From the NCBI GenBank assembly GCA_947494145.1, contig CANLTZ010000001.1, forward strand, positions 124,001 through 188,000: a stretch of DNA of 64,000 nucleotides, read 5' to 3'. Shown one piece after another: positions 35,095-43,718 of the stretch. Made by a program: the position numbers and the translations under genes. Source of the stretch: an uncultured Jannaschia sp. GTDB taxonomy: Bacteria > Pseudomonadota > Alphaproteobacteria > Rhodobacterales > Rhodobacteraceae. Under the pieces are notes generated by a model, which was not told the origin of the DNA, searched no databases, and saw only the letters and a program-made list of their open reading frames with translations. The number at the start of each line of letters is the position of its first letter. Position 1 is the stretch's first letter.

Positions 35095-35733
35095 ATGGCC
35101 ATGAAACGCTTCATCCTCGCCTTCGCGCTGATCCCGGCCATGGCCGCCGCCGCGCCGCTATCCTTCGACGGGTCCTGGAAAGAACAGGGCTTTTTGCGGC
35201 TTTTTTCCAACGATTACAGCCAGGGGGGCGGCACGCTGTCGGTCGTGTCCGACGGCACGGTGTCGCTGCTTTGGCGCGCGGTGCCGCAGGGCTCTCAGGG
35301 GGCGACACGTGCATCCTGGGGTTGGTCCGTGGCGGAAGGCGTGCCCGCAACCGATCTGTCGCGCAAGGGCGGCGATGACCGCAACCTGTCGATCTATTTC
35401 GCCTGGACGGATGCGGAGACGGCCACGCGGCTGAACCCCAATCGCGCCGGGCGGCTGCTGCGCGACGAAAACACCCGCATCATCGCCTATGTCTGGGGTG
35501 GCAATGCTGGGCGGGGCACGTTGCTTAATAGTCCCTACCTGCCCGGCCTCAAGACGATCGTGCTGCGGTCGGCGGGCAATGGCCAACATGTGGAACAGGT
35601 CGATCTGGCCGCCGATTACGCCCGCGCCTTCGGGGGGACACCGGGCGTGCTGGTGGGCATGGGGGTGTCCGCCGATAGCGACGACACCGATACGCTGATC
35701 CGCGCGTCGGTCACGGCACCCGATCTGCGCTAG
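35095..35733 (+). CDS. DUF3047 family exported protein
   Basis: A 212-residue protein with signal peptide MKRFILAFALIPAMAAAA. The DUF3047 pattern shows as LSIYFAWTD, IIAYVWGGN, and a late VLVGMGVSADSDDT. No enzymatic function is established. Two nearby ATGs (35095 and 35101) give the same signal peptide; neither has a strong ribosome site. Confidence 0.8.
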   Translation: MAMKRFILAFALIPAMAAAAPLSFDGSWKEQGFLRLFSNDYSQGGGTLSVVSDGTVSLLWRAVPQGSQGATRASWGWSVAEGVPATDLSRKGGDDRNLSIYFAWTDAETATRLNPNRAGRLLRDENTRIIAYVWGGNAGRGTLLNSPYLPGLKTIVLRSAGNGQHVEQVDLAADYARAFGGTPGVLVGMGVSADSDDTDTLIRASVTAPDLR

Positions 35734-35820
35734 GTCTCTCGGGCCATCGCCCGCGCCCGGTGCCGTGGCGGCCGGGGAACAGGCACGCTAGGGTCAGCGC
35801 GACGGAGCGCGGAGGACGGC

Positions 35821-36579
35821 ATGGAACTCAAAGGATGCGTGGCCGCCATCACTGGCGGCACCGGGGGGTTGGGGGCAGCCGTGGCGCGCCATGTTGCGGG
35901 TGCTGGCGGGCGCGTGGCGCTTCTGGATCTGGATGCAAGCGGCGCGGCCCTGGCTGATGAGTTGGGCGGCAGCTTTCACGCCATCGACGTTACCGATGCC
36001 GCCGCCTGTGTCTCTGCTTTGGCCGAAGTCTCGGGGCAGGGGCGGCTCGACCTGATGGTCAATTGCGCGGGCATCGCTCCGGCCGCCAAGACCGTCGGCC
36101 GCGATGGCGCACATGACCCCGCCCTGTTTGCTAAGACCATCGGCATCAACCTGATCGGCACGTTCAACTGCGCCTCGGCCGCCGCGGCCATCATGGCCCG
36201 GCAGGACGGGGTCGGCCCCGATGGCGAACGGGGCGTCATCGTCAATACCGCAAGCGTCGCCGCCTATGAGGGGCAAGTGGGGCAGGTGGCCTATGGGGCC
36301 TCCAAAGCCGGGGTTGCGGGTATGACGCTGCCCATGGCGCGCGATTTGGCGGGCTTGGGCATCCGCGTGGTGGCCATCGCGCCGGGCCTGTTCCTGACGC
36401 CCATGCTGGAAGGGTTGCCAGCAGAGGTGCAGACCTCGCTGGGCCAGCAGGTCCCGTACCCGTCGCGGCTGGGCAATCCGACGGAATTCGCGGCCCTGGT
36501 TGGGCATATCGCCGAAAACCCCATGCTGAATGGCGAGGTCATTCGCCTCGATGGCGCCATTCGGATGGCCCCGCGATGA
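35821..36579 (+). CDS. Short-chain dehydrogenase, 3-hydroxyacyl-CoA dehydrogenase type II-like
   Basis: A 252-residue SDR with AAITGGTGGLGAAV at the cofactor turn, NCAGIAPAAKT, Ser in NTASVAAYEG and an intact YGASK motif. The insert between NCAG and the GINLIGTFN segment and the tail PYPSRLGNPTEFAALV resemble HSD10-type 3-hydroxyacyl-CoA dehydrogenases. It probably works in fatty-acid or branched-chain oxidation. ATGA overlap couples it to the GNAT gene. Confidence 0.88.
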   Translation: MELKGCVAAITGGTGGLGAAVARHVAGAGGRVALLDLDASGAALADELGGSFHAIDVTDAAACVSALAEVSGQGRLDLMVNCAGIAPAAKTVGRDGAHDPALFAKTIGINLIGTFNCASAAAAIMARQDGVGPDGERGVIVNTASVAAYEGQVGQVAYGASKAGVAGMTLPMARDLAGLGIRVVAIAPGLFLTPMLEGLPAEVQTSLGQQVPYPSRLGNPTEFAALVGHIAENPMLNGEVIRLDGAIRMAPR

Positions 36580-37232
36580 GTTTGGTAGATTGGAAGCCGC
36601 TTGACTGGACGCCTGCGGCAACGATGGCGGGCCGCTACGCCCAAATGGCCCGGCTTCATGCCGACCATGCCGCGCCATTGCACGCCGCCTTCGGCTCGGA
36701 TGGCGAAACCTGGCGCTACATGCCCTACGGCCCCTTCGCCGACGCAGCAGACTATGCCGCGTGGGTGACCTCCGTGGCTGACCGGCCCGACCCGGTCTTC
36801 TACGTGATCGCCGACGGCGAGGGCTGGGCCGGTGTGGCCTCCCTCATGCGGGTCGACCGGGCCCACGGCGTGATCGAGATCGGCAACATCGCCCTCACCC
36901 CGCACCTGCGCCGCACGCCTGCCGCGACCGAGGCCATGCATCTGATGATCGACCACGCCTTCCAGTCCGGCTTCCGGCGGATGGAATGGAAATGCAATGC
37001 GCTGAACGCCCCCAGCCGCCGCGCGGCCCTGCGCTACGGCTTCACCTATGAGGGCACGTTCCGCCAGCACATGGTCGTCAAAGGCCAGAACCGGGACACC
37101 GCCTGGTTCGCAATCACCGATGGCGACTGGCCCACGCTCAGGGCAGGCCATCAAAGCTGGCTCGCGCCTGCGAATTTCGACGCCGCCGGTGCTCAGATCA
37201 AGCCGCTATCCGACTTCCTTCCCACGCCCTGA
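36576..37232 (+). CDS. GNAT acetyltransferase, RimJ/RimL type
   Basis: A 218-residue GNAT protein. The acceptor-side half has ETWRYMPYGPFAD, a motif common in this RimL-like group. Strand 4 to the CoA loop reads IEIGNIALTPHLRRTPAATE, and WKCNALNAPSRRAALRYGF forms the C-terminal part. It acetylates amines of small molecules or proteins; the substrate is unknown. It is translationally coupled to the SDR gene. Confidence 0.9.
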   Translation: MSLVDWKPLDWTPAATMAGRYAQMARLHADHAAPLHAAFGSDGETWRYMPYGPFADAADYAAWVTSVADRPDPVFYVIADGEGWAGVASLMRVDRAHGVIEIGNIALTPHLRRTPAATEAMHLMIDHAFQSGFRRMEWKCNALNAPSRRAALRYGFTYEGTFRQHMVVKGQNRDTAWFAITDGDWPTLRAGHQSWLAPANFDAAGAQIKPLSDFLPTP

Positions 37233-37245
37233 CGGGCCCGCACCG

Positions 37246-37959
37246 TCAGACGATGCGGCGTTGTTTGCCCAGGCGCGCTTCGATCATCTCGCGCAGTTTG
37301 GGGCGCATCTCATCCATGGCTTGCTTGGCCAGACCCTCTGTTTCGGCCAGCAGCGCCTCGTCATGACCCGTCCGCGCAAGTCCGGTCAGGAAATCCGCCA
37401 CGAAACGGGGCGGCACGGTTTCATCGTCCAGCAGACGGCTGGCATGGGCCAGGTCTTCATCCAGCGCCAGGCGGTCAGGCTCAACCGTTTGGTAGCCCAC
37501 CACGCGCAGGCCTTTGGGCCAGAATTCCTGCGGCAGGTGTTTCAGAATGGCTTGCTGGAAGGCGGCCAGGCTTTCGATGGGCTTGGGCAGGAAGGCATGG
37601 GCGCCTGCTGCCAGTGCCTCTGCCTCCACATCGTCGCGGGCTTGGCCGGATGTGGCCAGCAGCACATCGGGCCGCTGGGTGGCGTTGGCCAGCCGCTGGA
37701 TCAGCTCCAACCCCGACCCGTCGGGCAGGCCCAGATCGACGATGGCGATGCCCGCGCGGTAGGTGTTCAGGTGGCGTTCGGCCGAGGCGATGCAATCGGC
37801 GCGGCGGATACGTGCGCCAGACCGCATGGCCAAAAGACGCACCGCTTCCGAGGCGAAACGGCTGTCTTCCACCAGCAGCACCGTCTGGCCCAGAAGCGGG
37901 CGCTGCGGCGTGGGGGCGGGACGCGGCATCAGGTCGGTGGTGGTACTGGTGTTGGGCAT
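37246..37959 (-). CDS. Orphan response regulator with helical C-terminal domain
   Basis: A 237-residue protein. After about 23 Pro-rich residues comes a receiver domain with acidic pocket LVEDS, phospho-acceptor Asp in IVDLGLPDGSG (about D75), Thr/Ser in LLATSG and Lys in FLPKPI. The remaining ~100 residues are predicted helical with no DNA-binding or enzymatic motif I recognise. No histidine kinase gene is nearby. It is convergent with the GNAT gene and divergent from the methylmalonyl-CoA epimerase gene. Confidence 0.88.
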   Translation of the reverse strand: MPNTSTTTDLMPRPAPTPQRPLLGQTVLLVEDSRFASEAVRLLAMRSGARIRRADCIASAERHLNTYRAGIAIVDLGLPDGSGLELIQRLANATQRPDVLLATSGQARDDVEAEALAAGAHAFLPKPIESLAAFQQAILKHLPQEFWPKGLRVVGYQTVEPDRLALDEDLAHASRLLDDETVPPRFVADFLTGLARTGHDEALLAETEGLAKQAMDEMRPKLREMIEARLGKQRRIV

Positions 37960-38093
37960 CGAATCTCTCCTGCATCTGTCCCGGACACATTGCCGCTCTT
38001 AACCCTAACAGAAGGTGAACGCGGGCCGAGGAACTTGCGGGCAAGCCGTCGCAGCCCCATAACGCCGCCCAACCCCACCCGCAGGAGGTCCCG

Positions 38094-38498
38094 ATGATCG
38101 GCAAGCTTAACCACGTGGCCATCGCCGTCCCCGATCTGGAGGCCGCCGCCGCCCAATACCGCGACACGCTGGGCGCCAAGGTGAATCCGCCCCAGGATGA
38201 GCCCGATCACGGCGTCACCGTCGTCTTTATCGAGCTGCCCAACACCAAGGTCGAGCTGCTCTATCCTCTCGGCGAAGACAGCCCCATCGCGGGCTTTCTG
38301 GCTAAAAATCCGTCGGGCGGCATCCATCATATCTGCTACGAAGTGGACGATATCCTGGCCGCGCGCGACAAGCTGCAGGCCTCGGGTGCACGCGTTCTGG
38401 GCGACGGAGAACCCAAGATCGGCGCCCATGGCAAGCCCGTCCTGTTCCTGCATCCCAAGGATTTCACCGGCACGCTTGTCGAGTTGGAGCAGGTCTGA
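38094..38498 (+). CDS. mce: Methylmalonyl-CoA epimerase
   Basis: A 134-residue vicinal-oxygen-chelate protein that interconverts (R)- and (S)-methylmalonyl-CoA in propionate and ethylmalonyl-CoA metabolism. Metal ligands show in LNHVAIAVPDL, the IHHICYEVDDI segment and the terminal GTLVELEQ. The length is typical. An AGGAGG site precedes ATG 38094. The stop overlaps the DUF1467 start (TGATG), a pairing seen in related genomes. Confidence 0.93.
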   Translation: MIGKLNHVAIAVPDLEAAAAQYRDTLGAKVNPPQDEPDHGVTVVFIELPNTKVELLYPLGEDSPIAGFLAKNPSGGIHHICYEVDDILAARDKLQASGARVLGDGEPKIGAHGKPVLFLHPKDFTGTLVELEQV

Positions 38499-38764
38499 TG
38501 TCCATCTTCTCGGCCATCGTCGTCTTCGCCATGATCTGGGCGATGGTCTTCTTGCTAATGCTGCAAGTGGGCCAGGACACCCAGGGCGACCGCGGCGAAC
38601 GTGTGCCCGGCACACATGTCAGCAGCCCCGCCGATTTCCGCCTCAAGCCCCGACTGTTCTGGGCCACCGTGATCACCCTGGCCCTTTGGGTGCCGCTTAT
38701 CTGGCTCATCACCTCGGGCCTCATCACCATCGAGGGCATGCGCCGCATCACTGGACGGGATTGA
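38498..38764 (+). CDS. DUF1467 family membrane protein
   Basis: An 88-residue protein with two membrane helices (SAIVVFAMIWAMVFLLML and FWATVITLALWVPLIWLI). A polar loop with RGERVPGTHVSSPADFRLK lies between them, matching DUF1467. It is coupled to mce. No function is established. Confidence 0.87.
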   Translation: MSIFSAIVVFAMIWAMVFLLMLQVGQDTQGDRGERVPGTHVSSPADFRLKPRLFWATVITLALWVPLIWLITSGLITIEGMRRITGRD

Positions 38765-38778
38765 GGCGGGATGTCACC

Positions 38779-38819
38779 CTGGCACGGAACCAAGGACCGC
38801 TTGCGACCCGCCGTGCCAG
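38779..38819 (+). repeat. REP-like palindromic repeat, copy 3
   Basis: CTGGCACGG and CCGTGCCAG form a perfect 9-bp stem around a 23-nt loop (AACCAAGGACCGCTTGCGAC and on). It sits between the convergent DUF1467 and EI24 genes. It is the best-preserved copy of the family also found at 22011 and 7896. The 140 bp after it hold no credible gene. Confidence 0.68.
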
Positions 38820-38979
38820 CGCCGGTCCGGCCCAGCGGCCCGCCGCTTTGGCTGTTGTTCTGCGCCGAAATTTTGCCGACGGCTGTGGCGGGTATAAAGC
38901 GCTTCGCCCCCGCGACGCAGCGCCCCCCCCGCGGGCCCGGCGTTAGCACGGCCTCGGCCTATCGCGACCGGACCTCAGC

Positions 38980-39675
38980 CTAAACCCGACCCGCCCGGCT
39001 TAGCCGATGGAACAGATGCGTAAACGTCGCGGCCCCCAGCACCGGCACAAGCAGGTTCACCACGGGGATGGATAGCGGCACGGCCATCAAGACCCCCGTG
39101 GCCCAGATTTGCAGCCCGTGTTTGCGGCGGAAGGCGCGGGCCTGGGGGGCCTCCATTCGCCTTGCCGCCACCATCTGCGCGTATTCCCGGCCCAGCAGAA
39201 AGCCGTTCACTGCCCAGAACACAAACGGCGCCAGCACGGTTGAGAAGATGTAGACCACCAGCGCCAGCGCGTTCACCACGACCACCAGCGACAAAAACCC
39301 CGCACTTTCCTTCATCATTTCACCCCAGCCCTGGGCGCGGGCGGGCGGCAGGCCGGGATAGTGCTTGTCTTCCACCGCCTGCGCGATGCGGTCCAGAAAG
39401 AGCCCCGTAAACGCCGACGCCACCGGCACCATCAGGAAGACCGACGCCACCAGCACGAAGGGCACCGTTACCAGCCCCGCGGCGTTGTCGAGCCACGTGA
39501 CCTCCCCGATCCAGGGCAGGATGACCACCGGGCCCACCAACCACTGGGCGAACCACACCAGCAGCACCGAAAATCCGACCAAAAGCGCCAGCGATAGCCC
39601 GACGCCCAGGGCCAGCACGGCGCGAAAGCGGCCATCGCCCATCTGGCCGATGGCGCGCAGCACATCGGCAATCAT
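38980..39675 (-). CDS. EI24 domain membrane protein (CysZ-like)
   Basis: A 231-residue integral membrane protein with four hydrophobic regions and the EI24/CysZ layout: VPVASAFTGLFLDRIAQAVE, the amphipathic GWGEMMKESAGFLSLVVVVN, and a C-terminal GVLMAVPLSIPVVNLLVPVL. CysZ members transport sulfate; this branch is less defined. ATG 39675 overlaps the nitroreductase stop (ATGA). A longer frame to 40098 reads through that gene and is rejected. Confidence 0.82.
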   Translation of the reverse strand: MIADVLRAIGQMGDGRFRAVLALGVGLSLALLVGFSVLLVWFAQWLVGPVVILPWIGEVTWLDNAAGLVTVPFVLVASVFLMVPVASAFTGLFLDRIAQAVEDKHYPGLPPARAQGWGEMMKESAGFLSLVVVVNALALVVYIFSTVLAPFVFWAVNGFLLGREYAQMVAARRMEAPQARAFRRKHGLQIWATGVLMAVPLSIPVVNLLVPVLGAATFTHLFHRLSRAGRV

Positions 39676-40265
39676 GCGTCGACCCAAGCCACTTTGCTTG
39701 CCAGGTCGGGGCGCGGCCGCTCGGGCGGGGTGGCACCCTCTGTGCCGATGACGATGAAGCCTGCCACGAAATCGGGCGCGGCAAGCCCCATTGCCTCGGC
39801 CAGCCAGGTGCGGTCCATGGCCATCCAACCGGTCAGCCAATTGGCCCCCCAGCCTGCCGCCAGCGCGGCGTTCACCAGGCCCAGACACACCGCGCCCGCG
39901 CTCAGGATCTGTTCCATCTCGGGGATCTTTTCGCTTTCCACCGGCGCCGCGACGACCGCCACCACCAACGGCGCGTCGGCAAATTGCGCACGCGCCTTGG
40001 CCAGCTTTTCGGGTGCTTCGCCGCGCGCCTCGCCCAGCCGCTCCGTCACGTCCGCCAAACGCGCCAGCGCCGCGCCTTCCAGCACGACCAGGCGCCAAGG
40101 CTCCAACTTGCCGTGATCGGGGACGCGCAAGGCTGCGGTCAGCAACGGCTCCAAGGTGGCGCGATCCGGGCCGGGGGACTGCAGTGTTTTGGCTGGGCGG
40201 GACCGGCGATTGGCCAGAAAGTCGATCACGTCGGGGCGGGCATGCAAAGGTGTCATGGCCTGCAT
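39672..40265 (-). CDS. Nitroreductase family protein
   Basis: A 197-residue FMN-dependent nitroreductase. It has FLANRRSRPAK near the N-terminus, the FMN loop in ALRVPDHGKLEPWRLVVLEG, and WGANWLTGWMA with FIVIGTEGATPPERPRP at the end. The pattern is of the YdjA-like short branch. The start is ATG 40265 or 40256. A FNR-type box lies 111 bp upstream, in the shared region with the divergent ferredoxin gene. Confidence 0.88.
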   Translation of the reverse strand: MQAMTPLHARPDVIDFLANRRSRPAKTLQSPGPDRATLEPLLTAALRVPDHGKLEPWRLVVLEGAALARLADVTERLGEARGEAPEKLAKARAQFADAPLVVAVVAAPVESEKIPEMEQILSAGAVCLGLVNAALAAGWGANWLTGWMAMDRTWLAEAMGLAAPDFVAGFIVIGTEGATPPERPRPDLASKVAWVDA

Positions 40266-40375
40266 GTCGCAGTCCGCCCGATCTGTTTCAAGAACGGATG
40301 GCGCGGAGGCCCCCAATGCAGTGCCGAATGCAAGTCATGCGAAGATGGCGCCGCGTCGGCGGAACACCGCTGTCC

Positions 40376-40389
40376 TTGATCTGCATCAA
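40376..40389. promoter_or_regulatory. FNR/FnrL-type box
   Basis: TTGATCTGCATCAA is a perfect TTGAT-N4-ATCAA palindrome, the consensus of FNR/FnrL regulators. It lies between the divergent nitroreductase (start 40265) and ferredoxin (start 40516) genes. That suggests induction of one or both under low oxygen. Confidence 0.72.
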
Positions 40390-40515
40390 TGACCGAACCT
40401 GTCCATGCCCTAGCCTGATCACAGACCGGAGACCGGCCCGTGGGACAAAATCGTACCCACGACGATCGGCAAAAGACGGCAATTGCCGTTGCACCACCCG
40501 AAGGACCTACGACCG

Positions 40516-40818
40516 ATGGCGCATCAAGTCGCTTATATTTCTGATGATGCGGATGTTCTGCCAAGACCGCCAGGGGCTTTGCCCGGCGATGAATTCCGAG
40601 AAACATGCACCCAGTGCGGCGATTGCTCGGCCGTCTGCACGGCAAAGGCGATCACGCTGGACGATGACGGCTTCCCGGTGCTTTCGGCGCTGGCACTGTG
40701 CCAAGATTGCGGGCTCTGCGCCGATATCTGCACGCGCGGCGCGATTGCGTTCGCCGCAGTGACGTGGTCGGGCCTTCAAGACATGCTGGCGGCGGAAAAG
40801 GATTGCATCTGGATCTGA
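40516..40818 (+). CDS. Ferredoxin-type protein with two 4Fe-4S motifs (NapF-like)
   Basis: A 100-residue soluble protein with two complete CxxCxxCxxxC motifs: CTQCGDCSAVC (C31-C41) and CQDCGLCADIC (C62-C72). Both lack the Pro after the fourth Cys usual in clostridial-type ferredoxins, as in NapF-type proteins. No nap genes are nearby. The start is ATG 40516 (MAHQVAY); the ribosome site is weak. A consensus FNR box 127 bp upstream fits an anaerobic redox role. Confidence 0.85.
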   Translation: MAHQVAYISDDADVLPRPPGALPGDEFRETCTQCGDCSAVCTAKAITLDDDGFPVLSALALCQDCGLCADICTRGAIAFAAVTWSGLQDMLAAEKDCIWI

Positions 40819-40870
40819 GGCCGCAACCCTTTGACCGATAAGACCCGTAACCGACAAATTTGCCGGACTA

Positions 40871-43528
40871 CTATTCCCCCGCCGCTTTCTTCTTTGCTGG
40901 AGCTTTCTTCTTGGCCGCAGGTTTCTTGGCGGTGGTTTTCTTCGCCGCACTCTTGCGGGCAGGCTTCTTCTTGGCCGCCTTGGCGTCGATCAACTCGACC
41001 GCCTGCGCCAAAGTCAGGTCTTCGGGCGACACGTCCTTGGGCAGCGTCGCGTTCACCTTCTCCCACTTCACGTAGGGGCCATAGCGCCCCTCCATGATGC
41101 TCATGGCGCCGCCATTTTCAGGATGTTCGCCCAAATCGCGCAAGGCCTTGGCTGCTGCCCGGCCCGCGCCGCGCGGGTTGGCGCGTTTATTGGCCAGCAC
41201 CTCCACCGCGTGGTTCATGCCGATGGTGAAGACCTCGTCCTCGTCGCCCAGATTGGCATAGACTGGCTTCGCATCATCGGGACGCTTGTGCATCACGTAG
41301 GGCCCATATCGACCCAGATTGGCCTCGATGGGTTCGCCATCTTCGGGGTGATTGCCCACCAGCCGGGGCAGCGCCAGAAGCTGCATGGCGCGGTCGAAAT
41401 CCACGATGTCGGGCGACCAGGATTTGGGCAGGCTCGACCGTTTGGGCTTCTTGTTGTCCTCAGTCGGCTCGCCCAGTTGTACATAAGGCCCGAACCGGCC
41501 CGATTTCAGCCAAACCTCCAACCCGCTTTCGGGCTCGACGCCCAGCATCCTCTCATCACCGGATTGCTCGCCTTCCATGCCCGGCGGGCCGAACGGCCTC
41601 GTGTAGCGACATTCGGGGTAGTTGCCGCAGCCGATGAAGGCTCCGCCCGACCGCGCGGTGCGCATCGAAAGGCGCCCCTGGCCGCATTTCGGGCAAAGCC
41701 GCGGGTCACTGCCGTCCCCCTTGTCGGGGAACAGATGCGGCTCCAACACCTCGTTGATTTTTTCGAGTACGTCGGTGATGCGCAGCTCCGCCGTCTCATC
41801 AAGGGCGGCTTTGAAGTCGCGCCAGAACTGGTTCAGCACGTCCTTGTAATCGGCATCCCCGGCGGAGACCTGGTCAAGCTGGTCTTCCAGCCCGGCGGTG
41901 AAATCATAGCCTACGTAGCGGCGGAAATAGTTCGACAGGAACGCCGTCACCAACCGGCCCTGATCTTCAGGGAAAAGCCGGTTGCCTTCCTTGCGCACAT
42001 AGCCGCGATCCACGATCGTCGACAGGATGGACGCATAGGTCGATGGCCGCCCGATCCCCAACTCTTCCATCTTCTTGACCAGCGTCGCTTCGGTATAGCG
42101 GGGCGGGGGTTGGGTGAAACTCTGCTGGCCGATCACCGCGCCCGACGGCGCCTTGACCAATTGGTTGTCCGACGTCTCATCAGCATAGGCCGACACCTTC
42201 TTGGCCGCATCGCCTTCATGGATGGCGGGCAGGCGCTTGTCGTCGCCTTGGGCTTCATCGTCGTCGCGGCCTTCCTGATAGACCTTCATGAACCCGTCAA
42301 AGACCACGACCTGACCCGTGGCGCGCAATTCGACCTGGCCGTCACGGTCGGCGATGGAGACGGTCGTCCGCTCCAGCCGGGCGGCTTCCATCTGGCTGGC
42401 GAGGGTGCGCTTCCAGATCAGGTCATAGAGCTGCTTTTGGTCCTTTTCCAACCGCAGGTCATCGGCCGCCTTGGTCATATCCGTGGGACGGATACACTCA
42501 TGCGCTTCCTGTGCATTCTTGGCCTTGTTTTTGTATAATCTGGGTTTGGCGGGCAGGAAATTGGCCCCAAAACGTGACGAAATGGCGCTGCGCGCGTCGT
42601 CCACGGCCTCCGGCGCCATGTCGATACCGTCGGTCCGCATATAGGTGATATGCCCCGCCTCATAGAGCCGCTGGGCCGTTGACATGCACGCCTTGGCGCC
42701 CATGCCGAACTTGCGGCTGGCTTCCTGCTGCAAGGTCGAGGTCATGAAGGGCGGGGAGGGGTTGCGCGTGGCGGGCTTTGCCTCCACCGAAGTGACTGTC
42801 AAGTCGCGGCTTTCCACCGCCTGGACGGCCAATTCCGCCTGGGTCGCGTCGCTCAGGTCGAAGCGGTCCAGCTTTTTGCCCGCCAGCGCGACAAGCCGCG
42901 CCTCGAAGGTCTGGGCCCGTGGCGTTTCCAACATGGCGCGGACAGACCAATATTCCTTCGGGTCAAAGGCTTCGATCTCCATCTCGCGCTCGACGATCAG
43001 TCGCAAGCTGACCGATTGCACGCGCCCCGCCGACTTGGCCCCGGGCAGCTTGCGCCACAAAACAGGCGACAGGTTGAAGCCCACCAGATAGTCCAACGCC
43101 CGCCGCGCCAGATAGGCGTGAACCAGGGGCGTGTCGATATCCCTAGGGTTTTCAATAGCTTCCTGCACGGCTTTCTTGGTGATGGCGTTGAACGCCACCC
43201 GCCGCACCGGCATGTCCTTCTTGATGCCGCGCCGGTTCAGAAGCGCTTCCTGCAAGTGCCAGGAAATCGCCTCCCCCTCCCGGTCGGGGTCGGTGGCAAG
43301 GATGAGTTCCGGGTCATCGGCCAGCGCGTCGGCGATGTCTTTGATGCGTTTCTTGGAATCCGAAGGGATTTCCCAGGTCATGTCGAACCCGTTTTCGGTA
43401 TCGACCGACCCATCCTTGCCCACCAAGTCACGCACATGGCCATAGCTTGCCAGGACGGTATAGTCCTTCCCCAGATAGCCATTGATGGTCTTGGCCTTGG
43501 CCGGGGATTCGACGACGACAACGGGCAT
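40871..43528 (-). CDS. topA: DNA topoisomerase I
   Basis: An 885-residue type IA topoisomerase that relaxes negative supercoils. The Toprim domain starts VVVESPAKAKTINGYLG and has DPDREGEAISWHL. The active-site Tyr is in GHITYMRTDG (about Y296). A C4 zinc ribbon (CPKCGQG to CGNYPEC) follows, then topoisomerase C-terminal repeats (GRYGPYV) and a Lys/Ala-rich tail of about 35 residues probably aiding DNA binding. ATG 43528 is the conserved start; a frame reaching 43690 adds only untypical sequence. dprA lies 190 bp upstream. Confidence 0.96.
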   Translation of the reverse strand: MPVVVVESPAKAKTINGYLGKDYTVLASYGHVRDLVGKDGSVDTENGFDMTWEIPSDSKKRIKDIADALADDPELILATDPDREGEAISWHLQEALLNRRGIKKDMPVRRVAFNAITKKAVQEAIENPRDIDTPLVHAYLARRALDYLVGFNLSPVLWRKLPGAKSAGRVQSVSLRLIVEREMEIEAFDPKEYWSVRAMLETPRAQTFEARLVALAGKKLDRFDLSDATQAELAVQAVESRDLTVTSVEAKPATRNPSPPFMTSTLQQEASRKFGMGAKACMSTAQRLYEAGHITYMRTDGIDMAPEAVDDARSAISSRFGANFLPAKPRLYKNKAKNAQEAHECIRPTDMTKAADDLRLEKDQKQLYDLIWKRTLASQMEAARLERTTVSIADRDGQVELRATGQVVVFDGFMKVYQEGRDDDEAQGDDKRLPAIHEGDAAKKVSAYADETSDNQLVKAPSGAVIGQQSFTQPPPRYTEATLVKKMEELGIGRPSTYASILSTIVDRGYVRKEGNRLFPEDQGRLVTAFLSNYFRRYVGYDFTAGLEDQLDQVSAGDADYKDVLNQFWRDFKAALDETAELRITDVLEKINEVLEPHLFPDKGDGSDPRLCPKCGQGRLSMRTARSGGAFIGCGNYPECRYTRPFGPPGMEGEQSGDERMLGVEPESGLEVWLKSGRFGPYVQLGEPTEDNKKPKRSSLPKSWSPDIVDFDRAMQLLALPRLVGNHPEDGEPIEANLGRYGPYVMHKRPDDAKPVYANLGDEDEVFTIGMNHAVEVLANKRANPRGAGRAAAKALRDLGEHPENGGAMSIMEGRYGPYVKWEKVNATLPKDVSPEDLTLAQAVELIDAKAAKKKPARKSAAKKTTAKKPAAKKKAPAKKKAAGE

Positions 43529-43718
43529 TCTGGACGGACCTCGAAACTGGGTAATTGGGCCGGTTTTGCGGCCAGGGACAGCGGGGCCCCCTTGGGCCGC
43601 GGACCATGTGGGCAGGGTTTGGCGATTGTCAATGGCAGGCGTTTGGGGCCCGCTTCCGGCGCAACACTGCGCCCCAACGGCAGTGCCCACGTGGCGGGGT
43701 CATGCTTTGTCCCAGCGT

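Noticed and set aside
38771-38983. A 70-residue frame after DUF1467
   Set aside because: It is the translation of the REP-like repeat and its flank, and similar peptides arise from the other copy at 22011.
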